64,000 nucleotides of DNA, taken from positions 3,448,501 to 3,512,500 of the forward strand of contig JBBBDQ010000350.1 of the NCBI GenBank assembly GCA_037127315.1, in the 5' to 3' direction. A program made the position numbers and the translations under genes. This document shows positions 10,956-22,735 of this stretch, piece after piece. Source of the stretch: Ascarosepion bandense. Its lineage: Eukaryota > Mollusca > Cephalopoda > Sepiida > Sepiidae. Within the stretch, counting starts at the first letter, position 1. Every line of letters starts with the position of its first letter. The notes beneath the pieces are model-generated. The model saw nothing but the letters and a program-made list of their open reading frames with translations, did no database searches and had not been told where the DNA came from.

Positions 10956-11235
10956 ACCTTGTGCCGACTAACTGCAACAAAACGAATAATATTTTCCTAG
11001 GATCTTTCACACTTTCCCTGATCACGCATACATCGTCTCTTGTCATTGTTTGTCTCTTCTGACTACATTTTCTTTTACGTTTTGAACTGATGGATTCGGT
11101 TTGTTTCTTCACTTGATGGCACAACTAACAGTTGAAAGGCTGACACCAACAATATCCAGGATTTCTTTGTAAGGCTAGCCAGTGTGTTCGTGCAGAATTA
11201 CAATTTTTGTACACTTCCTTGGAGTAACGTCCATT
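10600..11235 (-). pseudogene. Tc1-like transposase N-terminal relic, split by microsatellite
   Basis: On the - strand from about 11234 a frame reads MDVTPRKCTKIVILHEHTG, a stop, then PYKEILDIVGVSLSTVSCAIK. This matches the first helix-turn-helix of Tc1-family transposases. A nearby frame continues KRKRKCSQKRQTMTRDDV...VKDPRK, the GRKRKT-type linker and second DNA-binding helix region. That linker region is present twice (10985-11095 and 10600-10690), as a duplication either side of a 260-bp (GATA)n/(GA)n/(GAAA)n block. Premature stops and absence of the DDE domain make it non-functional. Confidence 0.75.
10692..10955. repeat. (GATA)n / (GA)n / (GAAA)n compound microsatellite
   Basis: Tracts of ATAG, then AG, then ATAG broken by repeated GTGAACA(A/G)AATGAGAT interruptions, then AAGA. 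The interruptions are themselves regularly repeated, so the block grew by higher-order duplication. Confidence 0.95.
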
Positions 11236-12223
11236 GCAGACAATGGCCGTAGCACAATTAATCGGCAGTCGAGACAATAGTGTCTGGGCATTATAAAAAT
11301 ATCATGCAATCACGGATGTGGCAATATTTTCAAGGTCAAATAAATTTCATCATACACCCCGAAAATAGATTCATATAACTGCACACTACTGCAAATGACC
11401 TAATCTGAGGAACAAATAAAAATTGATTACACCCTGTCACTCCAGTAAAAGAAAGAAAACTAAGTTATTTGGTTCAATTACTTGGCACAAGGGTGTGATA
11501 TTTAAAAAAAGATTTTAAAGAAAATTTCATTAAAAAAGACACGAAAGAAAATTTTATTTGCAAAATAGAAGCGATGAGACGTCTTTACACCAAAAAAAAA
11601 AAAGAAAAAAAGATGTAATATTTGATACTGATATTTTGTTCAATCTTTCCTGTTAATAGAAGCTTTTCGTATATAAGCTTTCAGCATATTTTTCAATTGT
11701 CATTGTTATACTCTGTCAGTTTACAGAGTCGGTTACTTCAGATACCGTCTTTATAAAAATTTTGGAATATTCATTGAAATTGACATAAAATATCCTAACA
11801 TTTGGCATCGCCAATGCAAGGGAGATAACAATAAAACAAGAAAACGTTGCATTACAACCAATAAACATACAAATATATATGAGGTATTATAAAGAGAGAG
11901 GGTGGAAAAGACAATGGTAAACTCCACCCTTAGAGACTGATTGTTTATCAAATAGCCACGTGTAACATTTGCCAGCAGCTAGACACGAAAAAGTAATCAT
12001 TTTTATTTTTGAATGATATTATACAATTTAAGGAGTTTTGTTCGTGATGGTTTACGGGGGGCGCCAGGAGGGTTTTTTCGCAGAGAAATGAATTTTTTTC
12101 CTAAACACGACGGACGAAGAAAAAAAAATATTGAAAGAGAAAAAAGAGAACTACGCTTTCTGCATTTCATTTAATAACGACAAAAGTGACATGGATGTGG
12201 TAAACAAAGGGAAGTAAATAGAA

Positions 12224-12226
<3 letters not shown>
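11236..12226. other. Unassigned spacer
   Basis: AT-rich, no coding signal. The about 66-codon open frame on - at 11751-11951 has no resemblance to a family I know. Confidence 0.5.
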
Positions 12227-12822
<596 letters not shown>

Positions 12823-14650
12823 CTAGAGCTTAATTACTAATAGCAATGGTGCAATATTTCCTACAGGTCGAATTTCAGATAAAAGCTTTAATTTCGAATA
12901 CTAATTTTCAAGGCCGACCCTTTTTTTTGGAAGATTAACGTTGCACTATCTTCCTCTTCTATCCGCTCTTGACAGAATTTATCGTAGGTTTAAAATAGCA
13001 AATTAATATAAAATATCAGTGAAACAGTCTAAATCCAAATCCAGTGAGAAATATTCTTGTCGAAAACCATTTTACTTAATGAAAATAGTACTTCATCTGA
13101 AATAGCCAATCACAAATTAATTTGTTCCAAATTATGAATCAATTTAAAAAAATACTTTGAGAATAGGTTGATTTTCACCAGTCGCTCGAAGCATCTAAAC
13201 GAATTATTATTGACTAATCATCATAGTAAATATTTAATTAAAGTCCATTTTTCTTCATAGCATTCATTCCATTGAACAAAGAAAAGATTCGACCTACCTG
13301 ACACTTTCTGGTGGCACCTGTTCGTTCCCGAAATAAGGAGCAATTTATGTCGTTGTCTTTGAAGGATTCCAACCTGAATATCGGGCAGCGTAAGGGTTTA
13401 TAAAGAAAAGCGAATGGCCAGTGATTATGGCCACGAATGCCAGAAAGCACCGGATCCAATCACAAAAGCGTCATCTGCTTCATTAAAGGCATTGATCGAT
13501 TTATTAATTTGTTTGTACTTCGTTTTATTATATCTTTATTAGATACGTGTGCGTTTTATTGGGGACACGTGGGGAGAGATACCCTGTCGTATTTGATAAT
13601 GATGATCTATCATAAAAGAAAGTAGACGGGAAGATGGGATAGAAAAGGCATAGAGAAGGTAAATAAAAAGGAAGAGAGATGGGAAGAGGGTGAGGCGAAA
13701 AGAATTAGAGAACGAGATTGAAAGATACAACGACAGTGAGAGGAGGACATCGGAAAAATATGAGGTAGGAAAAGGAAGAGAAAATGTGTAGATAAAACCA
13801 AGAAAAAAATGATTTGAATTAGACGAACTAGGACGAAAGAAAAGAATAAAAATGGAAAGAGAAAAATAGAAGGAAATATACTAAAAAAAATAGAAAAAAT
13901 TGAAAGAGAAAAAAAAAACAATAGATAGAAAAAAAGAAAGAGAAGAAAACGATAAAGTGAAGGAAGGGGGAGAGAAGAGATTGAGATGAAATTGAGAGTC
14001 TGAGAAAAAGATGCAGCGTGAAAAAAAAAAAAAAAGAAAAGAAAAATGCGTGTGTGTATAAATGACAGAGAAAAGGACGAGAGATGAGAGCGAGAGACAT
14101 TTTTTAAAATATAAGGAGAGACAAATTACTAGGACAAAAATCTAAAAGATATCAAAAGAAAAGGTGATTATTTGATATTGATCCTTGCCTTTTCTTCTTC
14201 AAACGGAACAGGTGTGTAAATTGATGAAAATAAAAAAGAGTGAAATAAATAACAACTTCAATAAAATACAGACGTCATTAAAATTTTTTAAATGAATCAG
14301 CAGACGAGAAATGTCAGGAAAAACTCGTAGTTGATTCAACAACCGAAATTTGAGAAAATCGTTTCGATTGCATAAAATGAATCCATTTAAAACGCTTGAG
14401 AACTTTTTTATCATGTGAGGAGTCAAAATATTAAATCTTTCTGTAACAATTGTGTTCACTGCTTTGCGGGCAATTTTTCTCTGGAAAACGCTCTGTATAA
14501 ATAACTATCAAGCATAACTTAATTTCGTTTAAGGCAGAAATTACTGACTATAGCTTGATAAAAATTGTTCCACATTAGGTACTTAACCTTTTCAATGTCG
14601 TCTGCTACCGTTTATGATAAAATTAAAATGATCTAAAGAATATATATACC
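12823..14650. other. Unassigned spacer, purine-rich in the middle
   Basis: 13610-14100 is strongly purine-rich on + (GAAA/AGAG-type low complexity), which creates long phenylalanine/serine-rich open frames on -. The remainder is AT-rich with no recognised gene or repeat. Confidence 0.55.
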
Positions 14651-14651
14651 G

Positions 14652-14856
14652 TTCATTCAGTAATGAATTAGAACACTCTTAGCTAGTGGCGTATGTTTTC
14701 ATGGTATATCACACGCTAAAGGTCTGCCCTCTTCTACCGAGCGCCCTGTAGAATCGCCGACTGATGACAGTTCAGTCGGGTTTAAATCCTGGCTTAAATC
14801 AATCGGATGTCTAACCGTTTCTGATGAGCTGTGATACAGCGAAAGAGATCTGTCTG

Positions 14857-14902
<46 letters not shown>
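14652..14902 (+). mobile_element. Hammerhead SINE (SINE-B) copy A
   Basis: A family here called SINE-B: an upstream segment (TTCATTCAGTAATGAATTAGAACACTC), a tRNA-like head (GTAGAATCGCCGACTGATG ... GGGTTTAAATCCTGG), a hammerhead-type module and a (TA)n tail. In this copy the head is slightly degraded. The module has CTGATGA at 14821-14827, stem II at 14828-14840 and GAAA at 14841-14844. The base pair next to the cleavage site is lost (T opposite T) and stem III has one mismatch. Confidence 0.8.
14813..14860 (+). ncRNA. Degenerate type I hammerhead ribozyme (copy A)
   Basis: Conserved core and stem II are intact and the cleavage triplet GTC (14852-14854) is present. Stem I, however, is CCGTTT against TGCGG, so its first pair is broken, and the outer stem I (GACT) has been replaced by the TA tail. 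Predicted weak or inactive. Confidence 0.6.
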
Positions 14903-14903
<1 letters not shown>

Positions 14904-15080
14904 TTATACTTATACTTTAGAAAATGTACAAATTACTAGTTTGTACATGTTCTAAAGTACAATTAATAATAAATATTCATTGCTCGATTTTTATATTGAG
15001 CACTGTTTTAAAATAATGTTTTGAACATTACAATTATTTTCTTCGTTCTTTATTCATTTGGATATATATACATATATATT

Positions 15081-15117
<37 letters not shown>

Positions 15118-15176
15118 TTGTGTGTGTGTACGTTTATTAGCTAATTTTATGGAAAATTACGTAATTGGTAATAACC

Positions 15177-15236
<60 letters not shown>

Positions 15237-15362
15237 CTAAACAAGATTTCTCGAATATTAAGGCCGGTGGATATTAAAACGTACTGCTTAATTGTGGAAA
15301 AACAGACTATCCACTCAAATATGAGTATCCATTATAAATAATGTTTAAACAAATAAATTTTA

Positions 15363-15432
<70 letters not shown>

Positions 15433-15433
15433 T
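14861..15433. repeat. Series of (TA)n, (GT)n and (AC)n microsatellites
   Basis: (TA)n at about 14860-14902, 15062-15100, 15180-15234 and 15400-15432; (TG)n at about 15096-15130; (AC)n at 15365-15400. Short unique AT-rich DNA lies between them. A 16-nt inverted pair (GTACAAATTACTAGTTTGTAC region, about 14925-14947) folds beside the first. Confidence 0.9.
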
Positions 15434-15934
15434 TAAAGTAATCTCTGTAGTAAAATAATTGACATACCATCCGTAGGTACCTACTGTAGAGCAATGTTTT
15501 CAAAGTTACTTTCAAAAATCTCAGATATGTATATTCATATTTGTTTTTCATTAATTTCTAGGATTTGCCAAGGTATTTCCACTGTAATGAAAGTAAAACC
15601 CACCTCACTAATTATTAAAATAAAAAAATAAAATGATAAATAGTGAATAAAAGTCTGTGAATTTAGAGCAGTTTTATGTGAAATCGTTTTTAAAGAAAAT
15701 GTTTGAACTATAAAAAAAAGCTTAGGGATTTATGTTTTGGTTTTCCTAATGAATTTCGTAAATGGCATTTGAGGAAAATCTTTCTTTTCACTAAAATAGT
15801 GTTTCTTATGAAGTACATTTAGTTTTCTTTTCATCTACGTGGATTGGCTGAAAAGTTTTTAGGCTGACGATGAAGGAATGATGCTAGATCTGTGAAATCT
15901 TGCTTGAATTCATTTCAACACTTCTTATTAATAT
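15434..15934. other. Unassigned spacer
   Basis: AT-rich; no coding signal or recognised repeat. Confidence 0.5.
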
Positions 15935-16485
15935 GGTCCTGGGCATGACAGTAAACTGCATCTGGCAGCAAAGCCTTCGATTGGGAGGTTGTGGGGAGCA
16001 TGGAACCACCTCTTAATTTCTGTTGTTCTCAGGTCCACCCTGATCCGGATTGGTAGCCCCTGTTAGGGTTCCATCTATAGGCAAGGAGTTAACCTACAAA
16101 CCGGGGTCAAGACACTATGAAAGTATAAAAATACACTTTTATAGAAATATATACATAAAAATAGACTTATATAAAAAAAATATACATTTTTGAAGGAAAA
16201 ATATTGCCAACAATACATTTTTGAAGAAAAAATTATAACCATAACATGTTTTCGAAGAAAAAAATATTCTCAGCAAAACACTTTTGAATACAAAACTAGA
16301 AGACATCTTCAGTTTTCTAAAATAAAAAAGAATAAAAACAAAAAATTTTAATTAAAATCGGACTAAATCTAAAATCTCACTATAACCGAACATTAAAAAA
16401 ATACCTTAAAACTCAACATTTTTGGCATTACATAACCAACAGAGGTTGATATGCCGTTAAATAAAACTCAAAGTCAAACTCTTAT
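15935..16485 (-). repeat. Dispersed about 550-bp repeat, left inverted copy
   Basis: Pairs in inverted orientation with 20310-20860. Shared landmarks: GTCCTGGG(C/T)ATGAC, TGCATC(T/C)GGCAGCAA, GGTTGT(G/A)(G/A)GGAGCATGGAACCACC, CAAA(C/G)TGGGGTC, GAAGACATCTTCA, and CTCACTATAACCGAACATTAAAAAAATACC. The repeat has no open frame; its class is unknown. The pair encloses the mariner nest. Confidence 0.75.
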
Positions 16486-16499
16486 TAATAACAGCATTG

Positions 16500-16706
16500 T
16501 TTCTTTCCAGGTCAACTGACATCTGACAATTCAAAGAAGACTGCAAAAGGAACTAGTAGCGACTTGTCTTGAAAATGGACAATAAATTGGCATCGTGGTT
16601 TTATCATTTACCTGCAGAGAAAGTGTTTAGATCCAAGAACATTAATGCTGATATGTTTGCTCCATTAGAGGCTCACATTCCAGCTTTATCAACAGTTTGA
16701 AAACAC
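16500..16706 (+). pseudogene. Mariner-like transposase, 5' fragment
   Basis: A short frame beginning MDNKLASWFYHLPAEK precedes '..HIPALSTV', which aligns with the HVPSLSTVKKW-type end of the mariner helix-turn-helix region. The next base run is lost where a SINE-B copy is inserted (from about 16707). The element resumes with an overlapping segment at 17265. Not functional. Confidence 0.6.
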
Positions 16707-16985
<279 letters not shown>

Positions 16986-16987
16986 GG

Positions 16988-17258
16988 GTTGTGGTACAGT
17001 GGATATCGGCTCGGAACGAGAAACCGGGGAGCCGAGTTCGAATTCCGATTGTATTCACTTACGCGCAAATGCCCTTGGGAAAGGTATTTAATTCGTCTCT
17101 TCCTTCCAGTTATGGGTTAAATAGCCTTGGTCGGCAACCAGTCTACCGCAGAAAGCAATGGCAACCTACTGCGGGATAATCTTCTGCCCAGTCAGTCATG
17201 TCTCTTTCGAGACATGATTGCCGAAGCGTGTTTCACGTATGGCACTTAACTGACTGAT
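16988..17258 (+). mobile_element. SINE-A, near full-length reference copy
   Basis: Starts GTTGTGGTACAGTGGATATCGG (A-box region), B box GAGTTCGAATTCC at about 17033-17045, then the GCGCAAATGCCCTTGGGAAAGG body, CAACCAGTCTACCGCAGAAA and GCAATGGCAACCTACTGCGGG. A perfect 8-bp hairpin with a TTTC loop lies at 17197-17216. The copy ends GGCACTTAACTGACTGA. A B-box-bearing head and a tetranucleotide tail are the signature of a Pol III-transcribed SINE. Confidence 0.88.
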
Positions 17259-17261
17259 CTT

Positions 17262-18350
17262 CAAAAAAGGGTTTAGCCCTGATGGACTTTCATGCTGGTA
17301 TGGTTGCTATATTAGAGGATGTCATTCCAGTTCTATCAACAGTGCAAAAGTGGGAAGCTGAATTTAGGATGGGATGAAAGAGTCTTGAAGATGACCCAAA
17401 GTCTGGACATCCTGCAAACTGCCATCACAGAGGAAAATATTGGTCATGTTAATCACATGGTGATGGATGAGAGGTGATTGACTCTCAGTCAAATTGTCAA
17501 TGCTATTAGCATGTCCCATGAGAAAGTTGAGAATATTCTGCACATTGAACTTGGCATGACAATGGTTTCTACTTGATAGGTGCTATGTCTTTTGACACCT
17601 GATCTGTTCATGATATCACAGGCTAATCACATCATGGGAAAAGCTGACATTGTTTGAAGTAAGTCTAGCTGGTTTCCTTGAACGTTTCTTAACCCAAAAC
17701 ACTACAATGTCCAATGTTAATAGAAGTCACTACTTGTTCCATTTGAAGTCATCTTTGCACAATCAGATGTCAATTTACCGGGAAATTTAATAAAAAAGAG
17801 TTGAAATTAATGCATGCGAGATTTCACAGTTTCAATCTATGTTTAGGGCAAGATAAATGAGTGGATCTCCAGGTTGGTTTTAGCCACAGAGTTTTCTGCT
17901 ATACTGTAATTATTAATCGAGTTCACCACGTGGTGATGGATGACAGGCGATTGACTCTCAGTCAAATAGCTAACGCTATTAGCGTTAACCTGTGAGAGAA
18001 TTGAGAAGATTCAGCAAAATGATCTTGGCATGACGAAGCTTTCTGCTTGGTGGGTCCAACGTCTTCTGATACCTGATCAAAATCGCACATCACGGGAAAA
18101 ATCTGATATTGTTTTAGGCTCATCCAGCTGGTTTCTTTGAAAGTTTCTTAACTTTGAGTCAGAGAAAAAGAGACAATCCATCCGGGGGAAACTCTCCTTC
18201 TCACCTGCTCCAAAGAAGGCCAAGATCATTTCATTTGCAGGTAAGATGCATCATTTTTTATGCAATTGGCTTTGTGTTTATTGATTACCTTCAACAAGGC
18301 TACACCATCATTGTAGAGTACAAAACTAACTTTCCAAAGCAGTTATGAAA
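17262..18350 (+). pseudogene. Mariner-like transposase, central part, with internal duplication
   Basis: Frames can be followed as ..GMKES LEDDPKSGHPAN.., ITEENIGHVNHMVMDERR, LTLSQIVNAISMSHEKVENI, then a second overlapping copy (VMDDRRLTLSQIANAIS) from about 17925. Next come RTSREKSDI, KLSFSPAPKKAKII and FIDYLQQGYTIIVEYKTN. These match mariner-family landmarks (GRP linker, SHGSV-type helix, LIDYLPKGQTI). In-frame TGA and TAG codons and frameshifts abolish function. The partial repeat (17440-17600 and 17918-18080) indicates duplication within the relic or two nested mariners. Confidence 0.8.
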
Positions 18351-18814
18351 CTGTAACGAAAGACATGACTTACCTTGGAATTCAAACGAGCGCGAACGTG
18401 TCTTGCCTGTAAGATAATGACAAAAAAGAAAGATGGCTGCTGTTGAAGACACAATTTATGCGTACCTATATCGTCCAAAACGAGACGATATTTGCACACA
18501 TGCAAATTTTGGCCGTCATTGAATGGTATAAAAAGCGGGTGCCAGCGCTGCTGGCAGAACGGGATTTTCACGGTGGATTGCGTGTGTCGAAGTTGCGCAT
18601 TGACAGTCAGACTGACAAAGAGGAAGTAACAGCGGCTTAGTTGGTGTCTGTTTTACGGCTGCCCTGTGTAAAGGGCCGAGAAAGAGAAACCTGAAATCCA
18701 TTTCCTTGAGGCGACCAAAGAAAGAAAGAAAGAAAGAAGAACAGCTGGCCTGCCGGCGAGCGAGCGTCGGACTGCACTTTTTAGCCCTCCCTCATTATCA
18801 TTCATCTTTTTATT
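18351..18814. mobile_element. Unidentified insert interrupting the mariner relic
   Basis: About 460 bp of higher GC with a TATAAAAA box (18530-18537) separate the IDYLQQGYTI part of the transposase from the KRPGKLKKI part, where a normal mariner has only about 15 codons. Open frames exist on both strands (65 and 81 codons) with no similarity I recognise. A solo LTR or another TATA-bearing element is possible. Confidence 0.5.
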
Positions 18815-19062
18815 TTTTTACAACAGAAACGGCCAGGAAAACTGAAGAAAATTGTTTTATTTGATCAGAACAATGCTCCAGAACACAAATATTGTGTTTA
18901 TGTGCGTGACTGTGGCTTTGAGCAAGATGATCATCCTCCCTATTTTTCCCCATCTGACTATCATCTGTTCACCAACATAAAAAAAATACTTGGCTGAGAA
19001 CCATACACTGCGACACCGTTGAGTTGAGCAGACCGTAAGGGAGATTATTTTGAAAAATAGTT
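18815..19062 (+). pseudogene. Mariner-like transposase, 3' part
   Basis: Reads KRPGKLKKIVLFDQNNAPEH, then CGFEQDDHPPYFSPSDYHLF and TNIKKILG before a TGA. This corresponds to the catalytic HDNAPAH and PPYSPDLAPSDYHLF blocks of mariner transposase. The first aspartate is kept (FDQNNAPEH), and the last one is in the SPSDYHLF block. Confidence 0.85.
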
Positions 19063-19065
19063 TTT

Positions 19066-19066
<1 letters not shown>

Positions 19067-19125
<59 letters not shown>
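19067..19125. repeat. (TATC)n array, tail of SINE-B copy C
   Basis: A 59-bp pure tetranucleotide array joined directly to the 3' end (on -) of SINE-B copy C. In this copy the usual (TA)n tail is replaced by (TAGA)n. Confidence 0.9.
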
Positions 19126-19385
19126 GAGTCATCCGCAGACAGATCTGTTTCGCTGTATCACAGCTGATCAGTACGGTTAGACATCCGATTGCTTCTAGTC
19201 AGGATTGAAACCAGACCGAATTGACATCAGTCGGTGATTCTACCTCTGAGCTCTGGGCTACTTTACATTAGCGTGGTATATACAGTGTTTACACACGCGA
19301 GTAGCCGAGAGTGTTCAAATTCATTATTGTATGAACGATGCGTAGATGCGAGAGTAGCTACTCTTTTTAAAGCCTACCATTCCTT
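19126..19385 (-). mobile_element. Hammerhead SINE (SINE-B) copy C
   Basis: Read on -: conserved upstream segment (AATGAATTTGAACACTC), tRNA-like head GGTAGAATCACCGACTGATG ... GGTTTCAATCCTG, then the ribozyme module and GATGACTC joined to (TAGA)n. The head A-box region and 5' segment are well preserved. Confidence 0.85.
19127..19188 (-). ncRNA. Hammerhead ribozyme with G8 mutated (copy C)
   Basis: Stem II (GCTGTGATACAGC), GAAA, perfect stem III (ACAGATCTGT), the GTC triplet and stem I (CCGTA/TGCGG) are all kept. The core reads CTGATCA instead of CTGATGA (19165-19171). The changed base is G8, whose 2'-OH acts in catalysis and whose pairing with C3 is essential, so this copy is predicted to be dead. 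Confidence 0.75.
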
Positions 19386-19561
19386 CATATATATATATAT
19401 ATATATATATATAACCTTGTCTATTTTAATATTTTTATCTGAGTCAATTTCTATGTATCTATTCATATAATATCTATCTATCCTGGTGTAATCCTACCTC
19501 TCTCAGCTATATCTGTCTATTTCTATCTATCTGTCTATTTATATCTACTTCAATTTATTTA

Positions 19562-19627
<66 letters not shown>

Positions 19628-19640
19628 AATCTTTTTTTGA
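19386..19640. repeat. (TA)n and imperfect (TATC)n arrays
   Basis: (TA)n at about 19388-19412, then degenerating TCTA-rich DNA and a clean 66-bp (TATC)n at 19562-19627. Confidence 0.9.
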
Positions 19641-19767
19641 TTTATTTGCGCAAGTCATTTTGTATATCATATATTAATTTAAACATAAAAAAAATATTTA
19701 AAGTTTCTAATCCCAGATGGACATTATTTAACCTTTGTTCATATTGTTATGAGAATTTTTTATTGAT

Positions 19768-20227
19768 AACTAGCAGTATAGCCCGGCGTTGCTCGGGTGT
19801 AATGAAAGCTTTAAAACTAATCCATGGTCCTGGAGCTCAGACTCAGCCTAAAGAATATTTGTGTGAAGTTTGGTGAGAATCAGATAAAAATTGTGGATTT
19901 GTATAAAGGACATATAAACAGACACACACACAAACATCTTGCCTTTTATGTATATATATATATATTATCGATTTTATGCACTATTGTAAAAACTGCAACC
20001 TTGAAACTTCTGAATATCGTTTCTTATGTCTTTGTCTATGAGTGTATCAAATTTGATTAAAATCGGACCACTCCTTCTATAACCCGATTTTTTCGATTAT
20101 CGATTCTCGATATTTATCGGGGGTACCTCGACACAAAACCTAGCTAAGAACACTCGCAGACGCTTATAGTACAACTGTGTAAATTTTCAAGAAAATCGGT
20201 TCAGCCGTTTCGGTGTCTATAGGTAAC

Positions 20228-20297
<70 letters not shown>
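19768..20297 (+). mobile_element. RTE-like 3' fragment with (CA)n tail
   Basis: Second copy of the family at 8496: AACTAGCAGTATAGCCCGGC at the start, ACACTCGCAGACGCTTATAG near the end, then GGTTCAGCCGTTTCGG and 68 bp of (CA)n. A middle segment (ATCAAATTTGATTAAAATCGG) is shared only with the 42596 copy. Confidence 0.78.
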
Positions 20298-20300
<3 letters not shown>

Positions 20301-20309
20301 TGTGGGTTA

Positions 20310-20860
20310 TTTAATGCCCAAAAGGTGGGGTTTTAAGGTATTTTTTTAATGTTCGGTTATAGTGAGAATGTTGATTAAGTCAGATTGTTATAAAAAAAAT
20401 TTGTTTTAGAAAATTGAAGATGTCTTCTAGTTTTGTATTCAAAAATGTATTGCTGGTAATTTTTTTTTCTTTTAAAAACGTATTATGGCAATTATCTTTT
20501 TTCTTCATAAATGTATTGTTAATATTTTTCCTTCAATATATCTCTATGTTTCTATAAAAAGCATTTTTACATTTTCATAGTGTTTTGACCCCAGTTTGCG
20601 GACAAACTATTTGTCCATAGCTGGGACCCTAACAAGTGCTACTACTCTATTTTTATACTTTCAAGTGTTTTGACCCCAGTTTGAGGAGTTAACTATTTGC
20701 TCATAGCCAGGACCGTAACAGGTGTTACTACTCCGAGTCAATGTGGACCTGGGAACAACAGCAATTAAGTGGTGGTTCCATGCTCCTTACAACCTCCCAA
20801 TCAGAGGCCTTGCTGCCGGATGCAGTTTATCGTCATACCCAGGACCGGTAATAAAGAAGA
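20310..20860 (+). repeat. Dispersed about 550-bp repeat, right inverted copy
   Basis: Inverted partner of 15935-16485. It contains a short internal duplication: the GTTTTGACCCCAGTTTG(C/A)G block appears at about 20582 and 20670. Confidence 0.75.
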
Positions 20861-21029
20861 AACGAAATCATCAACTCAGTACCATAAATTCTGCTTTTAC
20901 TGCTGCTGTTCCAGCCAACATTAAAAAATGACTTCATGTGAAATATTTTTAAAGAACTGGGATCATTAATTTTTCGTATGCAGACTTTTGAACAGGATCT
21001 GATGCAGTATTTACATTATTGGGACTTTC

Positions 21030-21535
21030 ATTCTCATCTGTGTTGCCATTCGTACGACGTTTCGGTCGTTGTTCGCTCCGGCCTTCTTCAGGTGCTAGGA
21101 ATTTCGAACTGAACCCTTTATTACAATCACTGGTGTATCACTGGCTTTCATTCTCATCCCTTGCGTAGAGCCTCTTTTGGTAGACATGAATTATCTCCCT
21201 CTAACCCCCTTAGTTACTTGTTTACCACGGCGGCAGCCTGTTATTGAACTCACAACTCTTTGGGTCAAGTCACAGGAACTAACCAACATCTATATTCACT
21301 AGGCCATGTGTCTTTGACTTGACCCAAAGAGTTGTGAGTTCAATATCAGGCTACATCAGTGGTGAACAAGTAACTTATAGGGTTAGAGGGAAATAACTCA
21401 TGATTACCAAAAGAGGCTCTACGCAAGGGGTGAAAATAATATACCCCAGTGATTATAATAAAGGGTCCGGTTCGAAATTCTTAGCACCTGAAGAAGGCTG
21501 GATCCTACAACCGCCGAAACGTCGTTCAAATGGCA
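21030..21535. repeat. Large imperfect palindrome of Penelope/foldback type
   Basis: Left arm about 21038-21270 and right arm about 21313-21532 are reverse complements with small indels (ACGACGTTTCGG, TTCTTCAGGTGCTA, GAGCCTCTTTTGGTA, AAGAGTTGTGAGTTCAA), separated by a spacer of about 45 bp. Each arm carries the motif CTGAAGAAGGC ... CCGAAACG, which is also found next to Penelope-like coding fragments in this window. A related half-copy is at 39790-39950. Confidence 0.7.
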
Positions 21536-22110
21536 ACAAACATGAGGACAATAATCCAAATAATGTAAATAGTGTAAATTATACCTCATCTCAGAAATAC
21601 AGACAAATACTGAAGGATCTGATACGTCAAAAACCGTCAAAGTTTTGGGCATAGATAAATAGATTTTAACAGTATTGAAAAAATAGCTATGTAGGAGAGA
21701 AAAGAAAACAGTGGAATTCACTATTAACAGCTTGCGAGAGTAAGTTGCTGATTATTTTGTTTAAAATAGCATTAACGGACACATATAAAGAAAAAACTGA
21801 GATATATATATGACCATATACGGACATACACGCTCGCCCACAGAGCACTCAGACGGGCACACGGATTGACACACAGGGCACACTTACAGATATACAAACA
21901 TATACATAGGTTTGTTTATACCAAAACTCAGTTTCCATTTGCCATTTTTATTCCTAAAATTATTCGATATTTATAATCTACGAGTGTACCTCCACCGTCA
22001 AAAATGACGGCAAAATATTTGAGAGGATTATTTGCTGTTTCCTCACAGGTTATCCCCCACTACGTGTGACACGAAGAAATACATACATATATAAAGACCG
22101 TTGTGAATTC

Positions 22111-22112
<2 letters not shown>
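21536..22112. other. Unassigned spacer
   Basis: No coding signal; mildly CA-rich at 21810-21910. Confidence 0.5.

Positions 22113-22158
<46 letters not shown>
22113..22158. repeat. (TA)n, left half of a tract split by a Tc1-like element
   Basis: A 46-bp TA run that resumes at 22738-22770 on the far side of the 580-bp element. Confidence 0.9.
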
Positions 22159-22163
<5 letters not shown>

Positions 22164-22735
22164 GTGCAAAAGTATTAGGACAAGAACTATTTTATCTTTT
22201 ATGAGGCATATTGACAGAAAACAAACAATCTAATTTAAGTAATTTTATTTGATTTACTCAACAAATGCTTTAACAATATAAAATAATAATAAATTCAATA
22301 TTTAGTATAATAGCCTTTTGCTTTGATCACAGCTTTCATTCTGTCAGGCTCCTTCAATGTATCTAATGGTATCTCTTGCCAAGCAGCTTATATTTGTTCT
22401 AAAAGTGTGTCTTGCGAAGTAACATTAGATTTATCAATTTTTTTATCCAAAATATCCCATAGATGTTCAATAGGATTGAGATCAGGGCTTTGTGGGGACC
22501 AATTCAAATTCCGAGGTCTTCCTTCCTCTTCCTTTGTAGTTAAATAATTCTTACAAAGGCTTGGCTTTTCACCCTGTATTTGAATTTCAATGAGGTTTTT
22601 AGGAAAATCACCCTGTTCTAATACTTTTGCACACTTCTGATAGTGTGCAAAAGTGTTAGGACAGGGGTGATTTTAAACTTTATTTTGATGCCTCGTAAAA
22701 GATAAAATAGTTCTTGTCCTAATACTTTTGCACAA

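Noticed and set aside
13610..14100. Phenylalanine/serine-rich frames of about 100 codons on -
   Set aside because: Low-complexity purine-rich DNA on + explains them.
18443..18640. 65-codon open frame with a TATA box nearby as a gene
   Set aside because: No family resemblance; it lies inside an insert in a dead transposase and overlaps open frames on the other strand.
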